From positions 380,793 through 444,792 of the forward strand of contig NZ_MDET01000001.1 of the NCBI RefSeq assembly GCF_002075885.1: 64,000 bases of DNA, in the 5' to 3' direction. The position numbers and the translations under genes were made by a program. The notes below the pieces were generated by a model that did no database searches, was not told where the DNA came from, and saw only the letters and a list, made by a program, of their open reading frames with translations. This document shows positions 62,298-64,000 of the stretch, piece by piece. This DNA is from Manganibacter manganicus (GTDB lineage Bacteria > Pseudomonadota > Alphaproteobacteria > Rhizobiales > Rhizobiaceae). Numbering within the stretch: position 1 is the stretch's first letter; the number at the start of each line of letters is the position of its first letter.

Positions 62298-63833
62298 TCA
62301 ATGGAAGTAGCCGGGACCACGCAGATTGGCGTGGTCGATGATGGCGCCGGGATTGCCGGCAGGCCGGGCGGCCTTGTGGTTGATGATGAGGGCGGCGATG
62401 CTCTTGCAGGTCAGCCCGCCGATCTCGACGGCGCGGGCTGATATGGTCTCGGCACGCTCACGACGGAGATCCCGGTAGAGGCGCAAAACGCCAAGGCATG
62501 TGCGGAACCCCTGTTCCGGATGCGGTCGGCTGGCCAGAATGGCGATGATCAGCCCCTCGGTCTGTGGCCCGATCGATGCCGCCCAGCGGCGGAAGCGTGC
62601 CGGCGTCCACTCTGCATATCGACGGTGGGAACTGGGCATGTGCTCGGGGTTGGTGCCGTAGCGGCGTCCGCCATAGCGGCGCTGATGAACGGCGACGCGC
62701 TTGCCGCGGTGGAAGATCTCGATCGTCCTGCTGGTCGCGCGGATATCGACCTGCTGGCGGATGAGGCTGTGCGGCACGGAATAGAAGAAGGTCTTGAACT
62801 CGACATGATAGTCGGTGGCGACGCGAGCCAGGCGCCATTCGGCGAACTCGTAATTCTGCACCGGTAGGCTCGCCAGGGTCGGCCGTTCCACCGTCTCGAA
62901 CAAATGGCGGCGGCTGACGCCAAGGCGGCGCATGACATGGTCATTGATGCGGTCGAGCGCCCCGGCGATTGCGGCATTGGCCTCGGCCAGCGAGAAGAAG
63001 GTCTGTCGTCGCAGCCGGCCGAGAATGCAGGTCTGGGCGAAACGCACGCCGTTCTCGACCTTGGCCTTGTCCTTCGGGCGACGCGGCCGCGCCGGCAGCA
63101 CGCCGACGCCATAGTGCGAGGCCATCATGCCATAGCTGCGGTTGATCTCCGGATCATAGAAGGAGGCATGATTGACGCCGGACTTCAGGTTGTCGGGCAC
63201 GATCAGGCGCGGGACGCCGCCGAAGAAGCTGAACATGCGTACATGCGCGCCGATCCAGTCCGGTAGCGCCTGCGTCCAGGTCGCTTCCGCATAGGTGAAG
63301 CCGGATGCACCCAGGACGCCGACAAAGATCTCCGCCTCGCGGATCTCGCCGGTCAGCGGGTCGACGATGGCGATCTTCTTGCCGGAATAATCCACAAACA
63401 CCTTGTCGCCGGCGACATGCTCCTGGCGCATCGTCGGCGACAGACGCTTCTCGAAGCCGCGGAACAGGTCGCAGAAACGGCTGTAGCCATAGCCGCCGGA
63501 ATGGACGGCGCGGTACTCTTCCCACAGAAGCATCAGCGTGACGCCCGGCTTCTTCAACTCCAGCGCAAGATCCGCCCAGTTCGGCTCCGGCAGCCGGCGC
63601 AGGCCCTGCTTCACCCCGGCGCGGGCGAACAGCCGGTTCTCCAGCGCGTCGTCGGTCAGGTCGCCTGGCAGCGGCCAGATCAGTCCCGCCGCGGTCGCGC
63701 GCTTCAGATTGTCCTGCACGGTGCTGCGCGCGACGCCCAGCCTCTGTGCGATCTCGCGGGCGCTGGTTCCATCACCGGCAAGCCGCAGCATCTGTCGTAA
63801 TTGTCTCATGGTCAGCCTTCTCTTTGCCGGCAT
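62298..63833 (-). CDS. istA: IS21 transposase IstA
   Basis: A 511-residue transposase. The N-terminal HTH (RQMLRLAGDGTSAREIAQRLGVARSTVQDNLKRA) binds the ends. The catalytic rve core has Asp in VFVDYSGKKI, Asp in RLIVPDNLKSG and Glu in KDKAKVENGV. The ATG at 63833 with AAGGGA upstream is preferred; an in-frame ATG at 63863 would add ten residues. It reads as intact. Confidence 0.93.
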   Translation of the reverse strand: MPAKRRLTMRQLRQMLRLAGDGTSAREIAQRLGVARSTVQDNLKRATAAGLIWPLPGDLTDDALENRLFARAGVKQGLRRLPEPNWADLALELKKPGVTLMLLWEEYRAVHSGGYGYSRFCDLFRGFEKRLSPTMRQEHVAGDKVFVDYSGKKIAIVDPLTGEIREAEIFVGVLGASGFTYAEATWTQALPDWIGAHVRMFSFFGGVPRLIVPDNLKSGVNHASFYDPEINRSYGMMASHYGVGVLPARPRRPKDKAKVENGVRFAQTCILGRLRRQTFFSLAEANAAIAGALDRINDHVMRRLGVSRRHLFETVERPTLASLPVQNYEFAEWRLARVATDYHVEFKTFFYSVPHSLIRQQVDIRATSRTIEIFHRGKRVAVHQRRYGGRRYGTNPEHMPSSHRRYAEWTPARFRRWAASIGPQTEGLIIAILASRPHPEQGFRTCLGVLRLYRDLRRERAETISARAVEIGGLTCKSIAALIINHKAARPAGNPGAIIDHANLRGPGYFH

Positions 63834-63906
63834 TACGCGTCCCTTGTTCAAAAGGACCGTCATGCCAAAGTTGCTGACCCTGGTGCTCCTGCTCAGACCT
63901 CAAAGC

Positions 63907-64000
63907 GGCCGGATATTGATCGGAATGGTGGCCGGCTTCACGTCGGAACGATGGCCGGCTTCAGGTTGGAATGCCCGGCCGGATAATGTCGGAATCCGCA
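63907..64000. repeat. IS21 right end with four internal repeats
   Basis: Four GGCCGG-N-GGAAT/C units mirror the left end (CGGAATGG, CGGAACGA, TGGAATGC, CGGAATCC) and finish in TCGGAATCCGCA at the window edge. Confidence 0.8.

Larger units (their letters stand above)
49186..64000. mobile_element. dusA-inserted genomic island, left part
   Basis: All sequence right of the dusA break is accessory: Shedu-like nuclease, GHKL ATPase, helicase, Abi and AbiE genes and two insertion sequences. No integrase is present, so it is expected near the unseen right end. The exact attachment core cannot be fixed without that end. Confidence 0.7.
61380..64000 (-). mobile_element. IS21-family insertion sequence, apparently complete
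   Basis: About 2621 bp with istA and istB. The ends are TGCGCATTCCGAC on the left and GTCGGAATCCGCA on the right, inverted and with the TG...CA termini of IS21 elements. The last base of the window seems to be the last base of the element, so the target duplication cannot be seen. Confidence 0.85.

Noticed and set aside
49186..64000. Integrase gene of the island
   Set aside because: No tyrosine or serine recombinase motif found; only IS transposases are present, so it should lie beyond the window.

Overview
The window looks like a chromosomal segment of a Hyphomicrobiales (Rhizobiales) alphaproteobacterium, most likely Phyllobacteriaceae/Mesorhizobium-like. Reasons: GC-rich coding bias; an exopolysaccharide cluster of rhizobial type; a short type-2 argC; a DUF2842 membrane protein; a PhnA whose seven metal and nucleophile residues fall at the same numbers as recalled for the Sinorhizobium enzyme; and a nested palindromic intergenic repeat of the rhizobial kind. 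No rRNA, tRNA or CRISPR array was seen. Assignments rest on motif recognition only; no database was searched.

Layout. 1-12.4 kb: exopolysaccharide synthesis and export. It holds the 3' end of a Wzy/O-antigen-ligase-like gene, an AsmA protein, a minus-strand unit (export lipoprotein, GT4, sugar-phosphate transferase, polymerase), a divergent Wzz/GumC-type co-polymerase with a dead kinase domain, and a CelD-like acetyltransferase. 12.5-21 kb: housekeeping genes, including heme A synthase ctaA, an APH-like kinase, argC, a speB-like agmatinase, DUF445, MaoC, a Zn-alcohol dehydrogenase and an FAH-family hydrolase. 20.8-30.2 kb: a LuxR-type response regulator, a hybrid histidine kinase and a FIST sensor next to a form II CO-dehydrogenase-like coxSLM operon, then an OFA-family transporter with a 42-aa partner. 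30.3-36.4 kb: a GNAT, a TerC protein with a possible switch-like leader, and a BMP-type (nucleoside-like) ABC importer. 36.4-48.1 kb: a complete aminoethylphosphonate module. It has a divergent LysR, phnW-phnA-phnY-pbfA and a 2-hydroxyacid dehydrogenase, a strong terminator, then the phnSTUV importer. Together these would import 2-aminoethylphosphonate and its (R)-1-hydroxy derivative and convert both, via phosphonoacetaldehyde and phosphonoacetate, to acetate and phosphate. 48.1-49.1 kb: a small membrane protein and a 3-methyladenine glycosylase.

At about 49.19 kb dusA is cut right after its conserved MMDWTD motif, and an integrated island runs to the end of the window. The island carries defence genes: a Shedu-type (DUF4263) nuclease 7 bp downstream of a GHKL ATPase fused to a second PD-(D/E)XK-like domain; an operon of an HTH-SF2 helicase and two small cysteine-rich proteins; an Abi/HEPN gene split by an IS256 element with a perfect 9-bp target duplication; an AbiE toxin-antitoxin pair with a tandem operator; and an IS21 element whose outer end appears to be the last base of the window.

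The best candidate for an undescribed system is the 49.5-56 kb block (ATPase-nuclease, Shedu nuclease, helicase, two zinc-binding-like proteins). The best RNA candidate is the leader of the TerC gene, where the same segment can pair either upstream or with the Shine-Dalgarno sequence.
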